Shown here piece by piece: positions 35,318 to 45,596 of a DNA stretch of 64,000 bases (position 1 is its first letter; each line of letters starts with the position of its first letter). The notes under the pieces are model-generated. The model saw nothing but the letters and a program-made list of their open reading frames with translations. It was not told where the DNA came from and did not search any database. The translations under genes and the position numbers were made by a program. The DNA is from Pseudomonadota bacterium. GTDB lineage: Bacteria > Pseudomonadota > Gammaproteobacteria > Pseudomonadales > Oceanobacteraceae. The stretch covers positions 186,001-250,000 of the forward strand of contig JAIXHJ010000002.1 of the NCBI GenBank assembly GCA_030145845.1, read 5' to 3'.

Positions 35318-36250
35318 TCAACTGGTCAGGGATGGCTGGCGGGCGGGCAGGGATTCGCGCGCCACCGGCAGGAAATGATCAATCAGCGGATTGCGGGCAC
35401 CGCCGCGGCGCCAGGCAAGGCCGATATCCAGCGTCTCGGAAATATCCAGAATACGCCGCGCTTCGACCCGGTCACCTTCCACCGACCATGGGCGGTAAGT
35501 CATATCCGGCATCAGTGCCAGCCCCATGCCGGCGGACACCAGACTGCGCACCGCTTCCACCGACGAGCTGCGCATGCTGATCACAGGTTTGCTGTCGGTA
35601 TTGGCCCACAGGTTGCGGATGCGTTCTTCCATCTCGTCGACGTTGAGCAGAATCAGCGGCTCCTGCATCAGCTCCTTGAAGCCGATGGAATCCAGTTGCA
35701 GCAGGTCGTGCTCCGGCGGCAGCCACAGGCGGTAATGGGAGTAAGTGAGTACTTCCGTATTCAGCGCCGCCCGGTATTCAAGGTTGGACAGAATCATCAC
35801 GCCGACGTCGATTTCACCACTCACCAGCAGGTGTTCGATGTAGGCCCGCTCGTCTTCGATCACGCGCAGCCGCACACCGTGATAGATGCGCTGGAAGCGG
35901 GCCAGCAGGTCGGCGAGAAAATAACCGGCGACCATGCTGGTGACGCCGATGGTCAGTTCACCGCTGATCTCGGTACTGGTCTGCTGCAGACTGCGGCGCG
36001 CATTTTCCACCGACGCCATGATCAGGTGTGCCTGACGCAGGAACTGGTGACCCTGATGGGTCAGCTCCATGCCCTTGGCATGACGGCTGAACAGGCTGAC
36101 GGCGAGATCTTCTTCCAGCTGTTTGATGGCGGTGGTGAGGGTGGACTGGGAAATATGCACAGCCTGGGCGGCGGCCGACACCGAACCGGTTTCGGCGATG
36201 GCGATGAAGTAACGGATCTGGCGCAGGCTCAACATAGAGGCGTCCGGCAA
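35318..36250 (-). CDS. LysR-family transcriptional regulator
   Basis: A 310-residue LysR protein: helix-turn-helix at about residues 6-65 ([20 protein letters not shown], then [19 protein letters not shown]) and effector domain from about 95. Start may be the ATG at 36250 or the in-frame one at 36235. It lies between PatD copy 1 (same strand, 7 bp away) and the divergent ydcSTUV-like transporter operon, and likely regulates both. Confidence 0.92.
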   Translation of the reverse strand: MPDASMLSLRQIRYFIAIAETGSVSAAAQAVHISQSTLTTAIKQLEEDLAVSLFSRHAKGMELTHQGHQFLRQAHLIMASVENARRSLQQTSTEISGELTIGVTSMVAGYFLADLLARFQRIYHGVRLRVIEDERAYIEHLLVSGEIDVGVMILSNLEYRAALNTEVLTYSHYRLWLPPEHDLLQLDSIGFKELMQEPLILLNVDEMEERIRNLWANTDSKPVISMRSSSVEAVRSLVSAGMGLALMPDMTYRPWSVEGDRVEARRILDISETLDIGLAWRRGGARNPLIDHFLPVARESLPARQPSLTS

Positions 36251-36602
36251 TGGCTGAAAGCGATTGTTGTCAATGTCCGCCGTCTGCAGCGGCGGTTGCT
36301 GACCACCCCGGCAGCAGCGGCATGGTCGTCACCGCCGGCGGCCCGGAAGGGCGCTAATCCCTTGTGCTGAGGGGATTTTTCCGCCGCCGGCGGAGTTCTT
36401 TTTCAGATATAGCACGGTGCTGCAGCGGCCTGCTATCGCTTTTTCCGAATGCTCCTTTCTTTATTAACAATTGGCGATACCTTTTGCCCGGACCATAGCC
36501 TGAAGCGGTCACAGACGCTCCGGCCGCCGCCGGGGTATGCAGAACCTGAACTACATAAAAGCGGGCGTAAGCCTCCGGACAATAAGGTTAGAGGACAGCA
36601 TC
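36251..36602. promoter_or_regulatory. 352-bp divergent region between LysR and the ydcS-like gene
   Basis: No gene is visible. It holds an inverted repeat ATAGCA and TGCTAT 16 bases apart (36409-36436), which could be a LysR-type site, and a CCGCCGGCGG palindrome near 36384. Promoters for both directions should lie here. Confidence 0.4.
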
Positions 36603-37757
36603 ATGGCAAAACCCAATCTGATACTCACGACACTGGCCGCTGCGGTCATGAGCGCCGCCAGTTACAGTGCCGCGGCGCTGGAAAAAATCGGCCCCGGTGA
36701 AGGACGCGTCGATATCGTCGCCTGGGCCGGTTACATCGAGCGCGGGGAAACCGATCCGGCCTTCGACTGGGTCACCGAGTTCGAAAAAAATACCGGCTGT
36801 ATGGTGAATGTGAAAACCGCCGCGACGTCGGATGAGATGGTGAGCCTGATGGCCAAAGGGGGCTATGACCTGGTCACCGCGTCCGGTGATGCGTCACTGC
36901 GCCTGATTTACGGTAACCGTGTGCAGCCGATCAATCTCGATCTGATCAAGGCCTGGGAGTCAGTGGATGAACGTCTGCAGAATGCGCCCTGGCATACCGT
37001 GGCCGGTAAACATTACGGCGTGCCGTTCGAGTGGGGCCCGAACGTGCTGATGTACAACACCGATGTATTCAAAACCGCACCGGACAGCTGGAAAGTGGTG
37101 TTTGAAGAAATGACCCTGCCGGACGGCAAGTCGAACAAAGGGCGGGTGCAGGCTTATGACGGTCCGATTTATATCGCCGATGCCGCACTGTACCTGAAAG
37201 CGCACAAGCCGGAACTGGGCATTATTGATCCCTATGAACTGAATGAAGAGCAGTACGCCGCGGTACTGGAATTGCTGCGTGGTCAGCATGAACTGATTCA
37301 CCGTTACTGGCATGACTACAACGTGCAGATGAGTGACTTCAAAAACGAAGGTGTGGTGGCGTCCAGCTCCTGGCCGTTTATGGCGAATCTGCTGATGGCA
37401 GAAAATCAGCCGGTGGCGATGACCTTCCCGCAGGAAGGGGCTACCGGTTGGGCGGATACCACCATGATGGCCACCGACGCACCACACCCTAACTGTGCCT
37501 ATGAATGGCTGAACTGGTCGATCACGCCGAAGCTGCAGGGTGATCTGGCGGCCTGGTTCGGTGCCGTGCCGGCCGTACCGGCAGCCTGTAAGGGCAATGA
37601 ACTGCTGGGCGATGAAGGTTGTGCCACCAACGGCTTCGATAATTTTGAGGACGTGTATTTCTGGAAAACCCCGACCGCCAAGTGTGAAACCCAGGGCAGC
37701 TGTGTTTCCTACAGCCGCTGGACGCGGGATTACATCGCCATTATGGGCGGCCGTTAA
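36603..37757 (+). CDS. ydcS: Periplasmic polyamine-binding protein, YdcS type
   Basis: A 384-residue extracellular solute-binding protein. The start at 36603 gives a signal peptide (AKPNLILTTLAAAVMSAASY, cleavage after about residue 25). The mature protein begins LEKIGPGEGRVDIVAWAGYI, a YdcS signature, and differs clearly from the PotF at 26173. Four cysteines in the C-terminal part suggest disulfides. It is first in a five-gene unit with an ATPase, two permeases and a PatD-type dehydrogenase, as in E. coli ydcSTUV-patD. Confidence 0.9.
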   Translation: MAKPNLILTTLAAAVMSAASYSAAALEKIGPGEGRVDIVAWAGYIERGETDPAFDWVTEFEKNTGCMVNVKTAATSDEMVSLMAKGGYDLVTASGDASLRLIYGNRVQPINLDLIKAWESVDERLQNAPWHTVAGKHYGVPFEWGPNVLMYNTDVFKTAPDSWKVVFEEMTLPDGKSNKGRVQAYDGPIYIADAALYLKAHKPELGIIDPYELNEEQYAAVLELLRGQHELIHRYWHDYNVQMSDFKNEGVVASSSWPFMANLLMAENQPVAMTFPQEGATGWADTTMMATDAPHPNCAYEWLNWSITPKLQGDLAAWFGAVPAVPAACKGNELLGDEGCATNGFDNFEDVYFWKTPTAKCETQGSCVSYSRWTRDYIAIMGGR

Positions 37758-37797
37758 TGCCATTGTTCTGCGGAAATTAAAAAAAACTAAAAAAGTC

Positions 37798-37825
37798 GTT
37801 CCTGTCTGCGCTGGCAGGCAGGAGC
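37798..37825 (+). other. Intercistronic hairpin after the binding-protein gene
   Basis: A 12-bp stem GTTCCTGTCTGC and GCAGGCAGGAGC (two wobble pairs, four-base loop). Such hairpins often protect the 3' end of highly expressed binding-protein messages. No U-run follows. Confidence 0.6.
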
Positions 37826-37868
37826 GGCATGATGCGCGGATTATTTTACAGAGTTTAAACGGATTACT

Positions 37869-38897
37869 ATGACAACAGCCGTTGAATTTTCTTCCGTCAG
37901 CCGCCGCTTCGGTGAAGTGAAAGCGGTTGATCAGGTTTCATTAAAAATCGCCGAAGGTGAATTTTTTTCCATGCTCGGGCCATCCGGTTCCGGCAAAACC
38001 ACCTGCCTGCGTCTGATTGCCGGCTTTGAACAGCCGAGCGACGGTTACATTATTATCCACGGCCGTGATGCCACCGGTCTGCCGCCGTACCAGCGTAACG
38101 TTAACACCGTATTTCAGGACTATGCGCTGTTTCCGCATATGAATGTGCTGGACAACATCGCCTATGGCCTGATGGTGAAAGGTGTCGCGAAAAAAGAACG
38201 TCTCACCCGTGCTGCCGAAGCACTGGACATGGTGGCGCTGGGGGAATACGGCAGCCGTAAACCGGCGCAGTTATCTGGTGGTCAGCGGCAGCGGATCGCG
38301 CTGGCCCGGGCACTGGTCAACCGGCCGAAAGTGCTGCTGCTGGATGAACCGCTGGGGGCGCTGGATTTAAAGCTGCGCGAGCAGATGCAGAGCGAACTGA
38401 AAAGCCTGCAGCGTCAGCTGGGTATTACCTTTATTTTTGTGACCCACGATCAGACCGAAGCGCTGTCGATGTCGGACCGCGTAGCCGTATTCAATAACGG
38501 CCGCATTGAACAGATGGATTCGCCACGCAATTTATATAACCGTCCGGCGACGGCGTTTGTGGCGGAATTTGTCGGCACTTCCAATGTACTCAGCGGCAGC
38601 CTGACTGAGCAGCTGAACCTGAGCGGTAAATCCTTTGCCCTGCGGCCGGAATACATCACCCTCAACAGCAGCGATGAACAGCAGGATATCCGCCTGCAGG
38701 GCAGGGTGTGTGATGTTCAGTATCAGGGGGCCAATACCCGTTATGAAATTGAGTTGCCGGGTGGCGCACGGGTTAACGCCAGTGAAGCCAACTCCATTCT
38801 CAGTCAGGCGGATGCGCCCCGGGCCGGCGACAGTGTGACGGTCAGCTGGCACAGCGATGCCATGATTGAACTGCAGGCCCAGGCCGGGGAGCGCTGA
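37869..38897 (+). CDS. ydcT: Polyamine ABC transporter ATP-binding protein, YdcT type
   Basis: A 342-residue ABC ATPase. Walker A GPSGSGKTT (residues 37-45), signature LSGGQRQRIALARAL, Walker B LLLDEPLGALD, switch histidine in FVTHDQTEAL, and a TOBE domain from about residue 270. It lacks the N-terminal extension of the PotG at 22330. The next gene starts two bases after its stop. Confidence 0.92.
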   Translation: MTTAVEFSSVSRRFGEVKAVDQVSLKIAEGEFFSMLGPSGSGKTTCLRLIAGFEQPSDGYIIIHGRDATGLPPYQRNVNTVFQDYALFPHMNVLDNIAYGLMVKGVAKKERLTRAAEALDMVALGEYGSRKPAQLSGGQRQRIALARALVNRPKVLLLDEPLGALDLKLREQMQSELKSLQRQLGITFIFVTHDQTEALSMSDRVAVFNNGRIEQMDSPRNLYNRPATAFVAEFVGTSNVLSGSLTEQLNLSGKSFALRPEYITLNSSDEQQDIRLQGRVCDVQYQGANTRYEIELPGGARVNASEANSILSQADAPRAGDSVTVSWHSDAMIELQAQAGER

Positions 38898-38898
38898 T

Positions 38899-39849
38899 AT
38901 GACTGCCATAAGCGGGGCTTCCGCCAGTCCGGCCGTGCGTTCAGCGGCGGGCCGTTTTGCTGATTTCCTCTACCGGCGGCCGAACTTTTATCTGCTGCTG
39001 TTACTGGTGCCGCCACTGTTGTGGTTCGGCGCGGTGTACATCGCCTCACTGCTGAGTCTGCTGTGGCAGAGCCTGTATACCTTTGATGATTTCACCATGA
39101 CGGTGAGTCATACCCTGACGCTGGCCAATTACACGCAATTATTCGATGCCGCGAATTTCGATATTATTGTGCGCACCGTGGTGATGGCGCTGGCGGTGAG
39201 TGTGTTCAGTGCCATGCTCGCGTTTCCGGTTGCCTATTACATGGCACGTTATGCGACCGGGCGTACCAAAGCCTTTTTCTACATCGCCGTCATGCTGCCG
39301 ATGTGGACCAGTTATATTGTCAAAGCCTATGCCTGGACATTGCTGCTGGCCAAAGAGGGTGTTACCAGCTGGTTTATTCATGGTCTCGGGCTGGATGCGG
39401 TGCTGCAGTTTTTACTGGATATTCCCGGCATTGGCGGTAATACCTTATCGACATCAAATATCGGCCGCTTTTTTGTTTTCACCTATATCTGGCTGCCGTT
39501 CATGATCCTGCCGATTCAGGCGGCGCTGGAACGTCTGCCACCGTCGTTGCTGCAGGCATCGGCTGACCTTGGCGCCAATCCGCTGCGTACCTTCCGCCAT
39601 GTGATTTTTCCACTGGCGATTCCGGGGATTGCAGCCGGTTCCATCTTTACTTTTTCGCTCACCCTGGGGGATTACATCGTGCCGCAGCTGGTGGGACCAC
39701 CAGGCCTGTTTCTGGGCAGTATGGTGTATGTGCAGCAGGGTGCCATCGGCAATATGCCAATGGCCGCTGCCTTTACCCTGGTGCCTGTGGTGCTGATTGC
39801 GGTGTATCTGAGTATGGTGAAAAAACTGGGAGCGTTCGATGCACTCTGA
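38899..39849 (+). CDS. ydcU: Polyamine ABC transporter permease, YdcU type
   Basis: A 316-residue membrane protein with six hydrophobic segments after a short cytosolic N-terminus and the coupling loop [20 protein letters not shown]. The start at 38899 is preferred over an in-frame ATG inside ydcT. It overlaps the following permease gene by 11 bases. Confidence 0.91.
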   Translation: MTAISGASASPAVRSAAGRFADFLYRRPNFYLLLLLVPPLLWFGAVYIASLLSLLWQSLYTFDDFTMTVSHTLTLANYTQLFDAANFDIIVRTVVMALAVSVFSAMLAFPVAYYMARYATGRTKAFFYIAVMLPMWTSYIVKAYAWTLLLAKEGVTSWFIHGLGLDAVLQFLLDIPGIGGNTLSTSNIGRFFVFTYIWLPFMILPIQAALERLPPSLLQASADLGANPLRTFRHVIFPLAIPGIAAGSIFTFSLTLGDYIVPQLVGPPGLFLGSMVYVQQGAIGNMPMAAAFTLVPVVLIAVYLSMVKKLGAFDAL

Positions 39850-40645
39850 AAAAGCGTCTGTCTGGTTAAAAGCAGCTGCCTGGGGCGGCCTGGTTTTCCT
39901 GCATTTTCCGATTTTTATTATTGCCCTGTATGCCTTTAATACCGAGGAATCGGCGTTCAGTTTTCCGCCGCCGGGACTGACGACCAAATGGTTCGCCGTG
40001 GCCTTCAGCCGTAATGATGTGCTGGAGTCCATCGGCCTGTCGCTGCAGATCGCCTGTATGGCCACGCTGCTGGCATTACTGCTGGGTACGCTGGCGGCAG
40101 CGGCTCTGTACCGGCGTAATTTTTTCGGCCGTGACAGCATTACCCTGATGATGATTCTGCCGATTGCCCTGCCCGGGATTATTACCGGTCTGGCGTTGCT
40201 CAGCGCTTTTAAAGCGCTGGATATTCAGCCCGGCATCATGACCATTGTCATCGGTCATGCCACCTTCTGTGTGGTGATTGTGTACAACAACGTGGTGGCC
40301 CGTTTCCGCCGTACATCACACAGCCTGATCGAAGCGTCGATGGACCTCGGTGCCGATGGTTGGCAGACCTTCCGCTATATCATTCTGCCGAATCTGGGTA
40401 CCGCCATGCTGGCCGGTGGCATGCTGGCATTTGCCCTGTCGTTCGATGAACTGATCGTTACCACCTTTACTGCAGGCCATGAAAAACCCCTGCCGATCTG
40501 GCTGCTCAATCAGCTGACCCGGCCGCGGGATGTGCCTGTTACCAATGTTGTCGCCCTGATGGTGATGCTGGTCACCATGATTCCGGTACTGCTGGCGTAC
40601 CTGCTCACCCGTGGCGGTGAGGATGTTGCCGGTTCCGGTAAATAA
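39839..40645 (+). CDS. ydcV: Polyamine ABC transporter permease, YdcV type
   Basis: A 268-residue permease with six hydrophobic segments and coupling loop [20 protein letters not shown]. It overlaps the previous gene by 11 bases and ends 15 bp before the dehydrogenase gene, so the operon continues. Confidence 0.91.
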   Translation: MHSEKASVWLKAAAWGGLVFLHFPIFIIALYAFNTEESAFSFPPPGLTTKWFAVAFSRNDVLESIGLSLQIACMATLLALLLGTLAAAALYRRNFFGRDSITLMMILPIALPGIITGLALLSAFKALDIQPGIMTIVIGHATFCVVIVYNNVVARFRRTSHSLIEASMDLGADGWQTFRYIILPNLGTAMLAGGMLAFALSFDELIVTTFTAGHEKPLPIWLLNQLTRPRDVPVTNVVALMVMLVTMIPVLLAYLLTRGGEDVAGSGK

Positions 40646-40660
40646 CGAGAGGAAATACTG

Positions 40661-42085
40661 ATGCTGAACAAAATGCTGATTAACGGAGAACTGGTAAGCG
40701 GAGAAGGCGCAGCGGTTGATGTGTTTAACCCCTCGACCGGTGAAAAAATCTGCGCCATTGCCGAAGCCTCGGAGGCTCAGGTCGTGGCAGCAGTTGATGC
40801 TGCCGATGTGGCCTTTGACGCCTGGAGCCAGACCACGCCGGCAGAGCGTTCGGCGCTGCTGCTGAAAGTGGCGGATCAGGTTGAAGCCATGGCTGAAGAA
40901 TTTGCCGGACTGGAATCGCTGGACGTGGGTAAGCCATACGACGCCGCGCTGGGTGATGAAATTCCGGCGATTGCCGATGTGTACCGTTTCTTTGCCGGCG
41001 CCTGCCGCTGTATGAATGGTTCGGCGGCGGCAGAATACCTGCCCGGTTTTACCTCCATGATCCGTCGTGATCCGGTGGGCGTGGTGGCCTCTATTGCGCC
41101 GTGGAACTATCCGTTAATGATGGCCGCCTGGAAACTGGCACCAGCCCTGGCCGCGGGCAATACCGTGGTGCTCAAGCCGTCTGAAATCACACCGCTGACC
41201 ACCCTGAAGTTCGCTGAAGTACTGCAGGGTATTTTCCCTGCCGGGGTGGTGAATATTGTTTTCGGTACCGGTGCTGAGGTCGGGGCGCCACTGACCTCCA
41301 GCCCGAAGGTACGCATGGTGTCGCTGACCGGTTCCATTCCGACCGGGCAGAAAATTGTCGGCTGTGGCGCTGAAACCATGAAGCGTACGCATATGGAACT
41401 GGGCGGTAAGGCGCCGGTGCTGGTGTTTGATGACGCCGATATTGATGAGGTGGTGGAAGGAATCCGTGCCTTCGGTTATTACAACGCCGGCCAGGACTGT
41501 ACCGCGGCCTGCCGTGTTTACGCTCAGCAGGGGATTTATGACCAGCTGGTGGAAAAACTGACGGCGGCAGTGGCGACGATAAAAATCGGCACGCAGAAAG
41601 AAGACGGTGTGGAAATGGGACCGCTGGTGTCGCAGGCGCAGCAGCAGAAAGTGGCGGCGATGGTGGATCGTGCCCGGGCACTGCCACATATCCGTGTGAC
41701 CACCGGCGGCAATATTCCGGACATGCCGGGTTATTTTTATGAGCCGACGGTGATTGCCGGTGCGCTGCAGGATGATGAAATTGTGCGCAAAGAAGTCTTT
41801 GGTCCGGTCATTTCGGTCACGGCTTTCGACAGCGAAGAACAGGGTCTGGCGATGGCCAATGATTCTGACTATGGTCTGGCGTCATCCGTGTGGACGGCGG
41901 ATACCGGTCGTGCAGCACGAATGGCGGCCCGTCTGCAATATGGTGCAACCTGGGTGAATACGCACTTTATGCTGACTACTGAAATGCCGCACGGGGGCGT
42001 GAAAATGTCCGGCTATGGTAAGGATATGTCGATGTACGGGCTGGAAGATTACACCACCATCCGTCATGTGATGATCAAACACTAG
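40661..42085 (+). CDS. patD: Gamma-aminobutyraldehyde dehydrogenase, PatD type (second copy)
   Basis: A 474-residue aldehyde dehydrogenase, paralogous to the one at 33865. Catalytic cysteine in [14 protein letters not shown], glutamate in [14 protein letters not shown]-terminal [29 protein letters not shown] precedes the start. Its place at the end of the ydcSTUV-like operon matches E. coli patD (ydcW), so this copy is the closer positional equivalent. Confidence 0.9.
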   Translation: MLNKMLINGELVSGEGAAVDVFNPSTGEKICAIAEASEAQVVAAVDAADVAFDAWSQTTPAERSALLLKVADQVEAMAEEFAGLESLDVGKPYDAALGDEIPAIADVYRFFAGACRCMNGSAAAEYLPGFTSMIRRDPVGVVASIAPWNYPLMMAAWKLAPALAAGNTVVLKPSEITPLTTLKFAEVLQGIFPAGVVNIVFGTGAEVGAPLTSSPKVRMVSLTGSIPTGQKIVGCGAETMKRTHMELGGKAPVLVFDDADIDEVVEGIRAFGYYNAGQDCTAACRVYAQQGIYDQLVEKLTAAVATIKIGTQKEDGVEMGPLVSQAQQQKVAAMVDRARALPHIRVTTGGNIPDMPGYFYEPTVIAGALQDDEIVRKEVFGPVISVTAFDSEEQGLAMANDSDYGLASSVWTADTGRAARMAARLQYGATWVNTHFMLTTEMPHGGVKMSGYGKDMSMYGLEDYTTIRHVMIKH

Positions 42086-42122
42086 CGCTGACAGAATCCA
42101 TTCTGGCGGAATACCGCAGCTT

Positions 42123-42155
42123 GCCGCACTGACGTGACGTCAGTGCGGCTTTTTT
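42123..42155 (+). terminator. Terminator of the ydcSTUV-patD operon
   Basis: Perfect 12-bp stem GCCGCACTGACG and CGTCAGTGCGGC with a three-base loop and six T. It lies 37 bp after the dehydrogenase stop and just before the convergent lipoprotein gene. Confidence 0.92.
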
Positions 42156-42163
42156 ATGCCGGT

Positions 42164-43426
42164 TTATTCACCCTGCTGCATGACTGTTGTGGTTGAGTCT
42201 GCAGTGTAAGTGACGGTTGCTTCTGAGCAGGACGTGTAATTAATTTCAATCTCTGCCGTGCTGGTGGTGTCATCGATATTGACTTCCATGGTTCCGCTCT
42301 GGAAACCGGAAGCGTCATCGCACAGAACCAGGGCTGTGCCCTCGGCGCTGACAAAACCATAATCCGGCAGGTAGGCTTCAATTTCGATATTACCGTTGGA
42401 GTAACGCTCAGCGGAATAGCGGTGTACCTGGCCATTAATTTCCAGCAGTTCCTGGGCATCCTCGTAAATCAGGTTGGAGTAATCATCCGGATTGACGTGA
42501 CTGCCAGCAACATTGGTGTAGTAGCCAGTACCGCCGGCAGAGGAAATGGCATAGGCTTCTTTGTTTTCATAGATGAAGGTATCCGGATCGTATTGAATAT
42601 CGCCGGTCGTATCATCTTCTGTGCGGTCATAACTGCGGTGATAAGAATAAGCTGATGCCATCAGGAAGGTGGCAGAACCGGTGACCATTTTCAGGTCTGA
42701 CGTTATTGTTGTTTTTTCATCGCGGGAATAAATATTAGCAGCCTCGTTATCTGTCAATGCCTGATAATCGTAATAGGACAGGGTGCCATTGGCGGTGATC
42801 ATAATTTCTGAATCATCATCCATGGTGTAGTAATAACAGAGATCGGACATGGTCGCCGTGAACATGTAATCCCCGATGTCTTCATAGATCAGGGTTTCAT
42901 CATCGTCATTATTGATCTCAGAGGTACTTCCGCTGATCACCGCCGAACCACCGCAGGAACCGGTAATGGCGGTAGAAAATTCCTGCGCCGTTTCCGGGTA
43001 CTCAGAGGATGACGCCATGGCCTGCAGGCCGCTCTGTTGAGCGCTCTGTTTCTCCGGACTGATGGTTGTTTCCTTGATCAGGGCTTTATACATGCTGATC
43101 AGGGTGTCGACGGATATCGCGGCAGAGTCCTGTGCGGAGTTGATGCCGATACCGTCGGGGGCGATATTATTGATATAGACGCTGTTACGTTCGGACAGGG
43201 CGATCAGGTGCACACTTTCAGCGATATCGGCGTAATTACTGCTGCTGACCGTGGCATCGCTTTCCGCACCGGAGTAAGTCAGATCTTTGGTGGTCAGTCC
43301 GGAATAGCTGACAGGGGAACCGCTGTTGTCATCTGCTGCATCTGAACTGCTGTCATCACCGCCACAGCCGGTGAGAGCGAGGGTCATCAGAGCGAGGGGA
43401 AGAGCATGGGGAAAGAACGGCTTCAT
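42164..43426 (-). CDS. Acidic lipoprotein of unknown function
   Basis: A 420-residue protein with a lipoprotein signal (lipobox LTGC, lipidated Cys21) followed by a Gly/Asp/Ser linker (GGDDSSSDAADDNSGS). The remainder is strongly acidic, rich in Tyr, Ser and Thr, and looks like a beta-strand-rich secreted protein; no family is recognised. It has few cysteines after the lipobox, about five, in the second half. It is monocistronic. An outer-membrane or surface location is inferred from the lipobox with no inner-membrane retention Asp at +2. Confidence 0.75.
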   Translation of the reverse strand: MKPFFPHALPLALMTLALTGCGGDDSSSDAADDNSGSPVSYSGLTTKDLTYSGAESDATVSSSNYADIAESVHLIALSERNSVYINNIAPDGIGINSAQDSAAISVDTLISMYKALIKETTISPEKQSAQQSGLQAMASSSEYPETAQEFSTAITGSCGGSAVISGSTSEINNDDDETLIYEDIGDYMFTATMSDLCYYYTMDDDSEIMITANGTLSYYDYQALTDNEAANIYSRDEKTTITSDLKMVTGSATFLMASAYSYHRSYDRTEDDTTGDIQYDPDTFIYENKEAYAISSAGGTGYYTNVAGSHVNPDDYSNLIYEDAQELLEINGQVHRYSAERYSNGNIEIEAYLPDYGFVSAEGTALVLCDDASGFQSGTMEVNIDDTTSTAEIEINYTSCSEATVTYTADSTTTVMQQGE

Positions 43427-43849
43427 TTACAATTTCCTTACTTTTTAACGGCGTGCTGCCGGGACTGACAATAATGTTGATATAAGGATTAGTAGTGGTT
43501 TTTTATTCTGTAAAGGCCGGTTTCTGAATATTGAAAAATATTCTTTTTAACGGGCATTTTTTGTCAGACAACTCATTGATTTTGTGAGAGTTTTGAGAAG
43601 ATATTTTCGTTTTTAAAGCAGTCTGAGAGGATTGAAACTTTTGCTTTCCGGAGAGCATAAATCAGCCTGGAGCCAGCTTTTGCAGGCTGGGGTGGGGGGA
43701 GGGAGCTGGCTGTTATTGTCGTGAGTGTTGCAGCGTATCAAGGCATCGTTACGCTGGCGCTTCAGTCTTTCTCCCGGCTCATGCTAATAAATAAAGGCTG
43801 TTGCTGTGACGGGTGTTCACAGCCCCACCGGGACCGCAGAGGCGCCGTT
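43427..43849. other. 423-bp intergenic region
   Basis: AT-rich in its first half, which should hold the promoter of the minus-strand lipoprotein gene. A 7-bp inverted repeat CAGCCTG and CAGGCTG (43663-43689) is the only structure seen. An in-frame extension of the hydrolase gene back to 43721 has no family sequence and is not accepted. Confidence 0.5.
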
Positions 43850-44494
43850 ATGCTGAAGAAAGTAACCTGGGAAATAACACCGCAACGGACTGCGCTGATC
43901 ATTGTTGATATGCAGAAAATTTTCTGCGAACCGGATGGTGACCTCTGGGTTCCTTCCAGCCGCGATGTGATTGCCCCGATCCGGGAGCTGGCGGCGACCT
44001 GCCGGGCTAATGGAGTGCAGGTGATTTACCTGCGCCATGTGGTCCGCGGCGATGGTTCTGATACCGGGCGCTTCCGTGATCTCTATCCGCACGCCGATGC
44101 TCAGTTTGCGCGTGCCAACCCGGCCATTGAAGTGATTGAGGAGCTGCGCCCGGAGGCGGGGGATATTGTGGTGGATAAGCTGTTTTACAGCGGCTTCCAC
44201 AACACCGACCTGGATGCCATTCTGCGTATGAAAGACATTGATACGCTGATGGTCTGCGGTACCGTCACTAACGTCTGTTGCGAAACCACCATACGCGACG
44301 GAGTCCACCGTGAATATAAAATGATCGCCCTGAGCGATGCCAACGCTGCCATGCCCTATCCGGATATGGGCTTTGGTGAAGTGTCTGCGCTTGACGTACA
44401 GCGCATAGCGCTGACAGCGATGGCGTATGAATTTGGTGAGGTGACCACCTGTGCGGATATGACACAGCGGATCACCGCCGCTGAGGCAGACTGA
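43850..44494 (+). CDS. Isochorismatase-family cysteine hydrolase
   Basis: A 214-residue alpha/beta hydrolase of the isochorismatase/nicotinamidase superfamily. Catalytic triad visible: Asp20 (LIIVDMQKIF), Lys110 (IVVDKLFYSGF) and Cys143 (GTVTNVCCETT). Members hydrolyse amides such as nicotinamide, ureidoacrylate, biuret or N-carbamoyl compounds. The polyamine context would allow N-carbamoylputrescine or a related amide, but the substrate cannot be read from sequence. ATG at 43850 chosen for the family's normal N-terminus. Confidence 0.88.
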   Translation: MLKKVTWEITPQRTALIIVDMQKIFCEPDGDLWVPSSRDVIAPIRELAATCRANGVQVIYLRHVVRGDGSDTGRFRDLYPHADAQFARANPAIEVIEELRPEAGDIVVDKLFYSGFHNTDLDAILRMKDIDTLMVCGTVTNVCCETTIRDGVHREYKMIALSDANAAMPYPDMGFGEVSALDVQRIALTAMAYEFGEVTTCADMTQRITAAEAD

Positions 44495-44642
44495 CCGGCT
44501 GTGCCGCAGCGGCAGTGGCCTGCTCGCCACTGACACTGGTGACAATCCGTCTGCCGGCCTGTTTCTGCGGCGCTTATCCTTTAGAATTTCCTGATGTGAA
44601 TTTTTTATTATTCATGGTGAAAAACACCCTGAATGACAGGTG

Positions 44643-45581
44643 ATGGCCCGGCGTTGCCGGCAGGAGATGAACACTTTGTTTGGCGGAGTCATTCTGGCGG
44701 TATCGGCCTGTATGCTGTTCGGCTTGCTGAGCTACTACAGCACCTTGCTGCCGCCTATGGATGCGTATGCCATCTGGAGCTGGCGGGTGCTGGCGACGGT
44801 ATTGGTGGTGGCGCTGGTGATCAGCGTGCAGCGTGGCTGGGGCCTGTTTGTCCGGGAGATGACAGAGCTGTGGCGCGTACCGGCCAGTCTGGCGGCGGCG
44901 GTGTTCGGCGGTCTGATGATGGGTTTTCAGCTCGGGCTGTTCGGCTGGGCACCGCTGCATGGCGTCAGCCAGCAGGTGGCGATGGGCTATTTCCTGATGC
45001 CGCTGGTGATGGTGCTCGCCGGGCGGGTTCTGTACCGCGAGAAACTCAGCCCGGTCCGGGGGCTGGCGGTGGCCTGTGCGGCCTTCGGGGTGTCTGTGGA
45101 GCTGCTGCGCAGTGGCGGTTTTTCCTGGGTGTCGCTGGTGATCATGCTGGGCATGCCACTGTATTTTATTGCCAAAGCCAGACTGACCACGACGCCGCTG
45201 TCGATCCTGATGTTTGAGCAGCTTGTGGTACTGCCACCGGCGCTGTTTATTCTGCTGCAGCAGAACTGGAACCCGGAATATTTTGCTGCCACCGGGGCAC
45301 AGGCGTGGCTGATGATTCTGGGGTTGGGGCTGATCAGTGGCGGATCTCTGCTGTTTTATATCGCTGCCAGCAAAAAGCTGCCTTTCGCCCTGTTCGGCAT
45401 GCTTGGCTATGTCGAACCCCTGCTGATCTTTCTGGTCTCACTGGTGCTTGGCGAGGCGTTTACCGCCGCCGACCTGTGGACTTACATACCAATCTGGGTT
45501 GCCATCCTGTTGCTGATTGTGGATGGCTGGCTGCATCTGAAAAAGCCTGCAACTGCCGTGGCAGTGCAGGACCTTAACTGA
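44643..45581 (+). CDS. RarD-like EamA-fold transporter
   Basis: About 312 residues, ten hydrophobic segments. GLLSYYSTLLPPMDAYAIWS and the following WRVLATVL match the RarD branch of the EamA superfamily, as do FGWAPLHGVSQQVAMGYFLM and FGMLGYVEPLLIFL. Members are inner-membrane exporters or permeases of unknown substrate. The start is uncertain: ATG at 44643 or at 44667, where AGGAG directly abuts the ATG. It ends 15 bp before the aldehyde dehydrogenase gene, so the two may be co-transcribed. Confidence 0.87.
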   Translation: MARRCRQEMNTLFGGVILAVSACMLFGLLSYYSTLLPPMDAYAIWSWRVLATVLVVALVISVQRGWGLFVREMTELWRVPASLAAAVFGGLMMGFQLGLFGWAPLHGVSQQVAMGYFLMPLVMVLAGRVLYREKLSPVRGLAVACAAFGVSVELLRSGGFSWVSLVIMLGMPLYFIAKARLTTTPLSILMFEQLVVLPPALFILLQQNWNPEYFAATGAQAWLMILGLGLISGGSLLFYIAASKKLPFALFGMLGYVEPLLIFLVSLVLGEAFTAADLWTYIPIWVAILLLIVDGWLHLKKPATAVAVQDLN

Positions 45582-45596
45582 CTGACAGGGAATACC

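Noticed and set aside
34183-36370. Two long plus-strand frames (34183-35280 and 35198-36370)
   Set aside because: Antisense to PatD copy 1 and the LysR gene; no recognisable domains.
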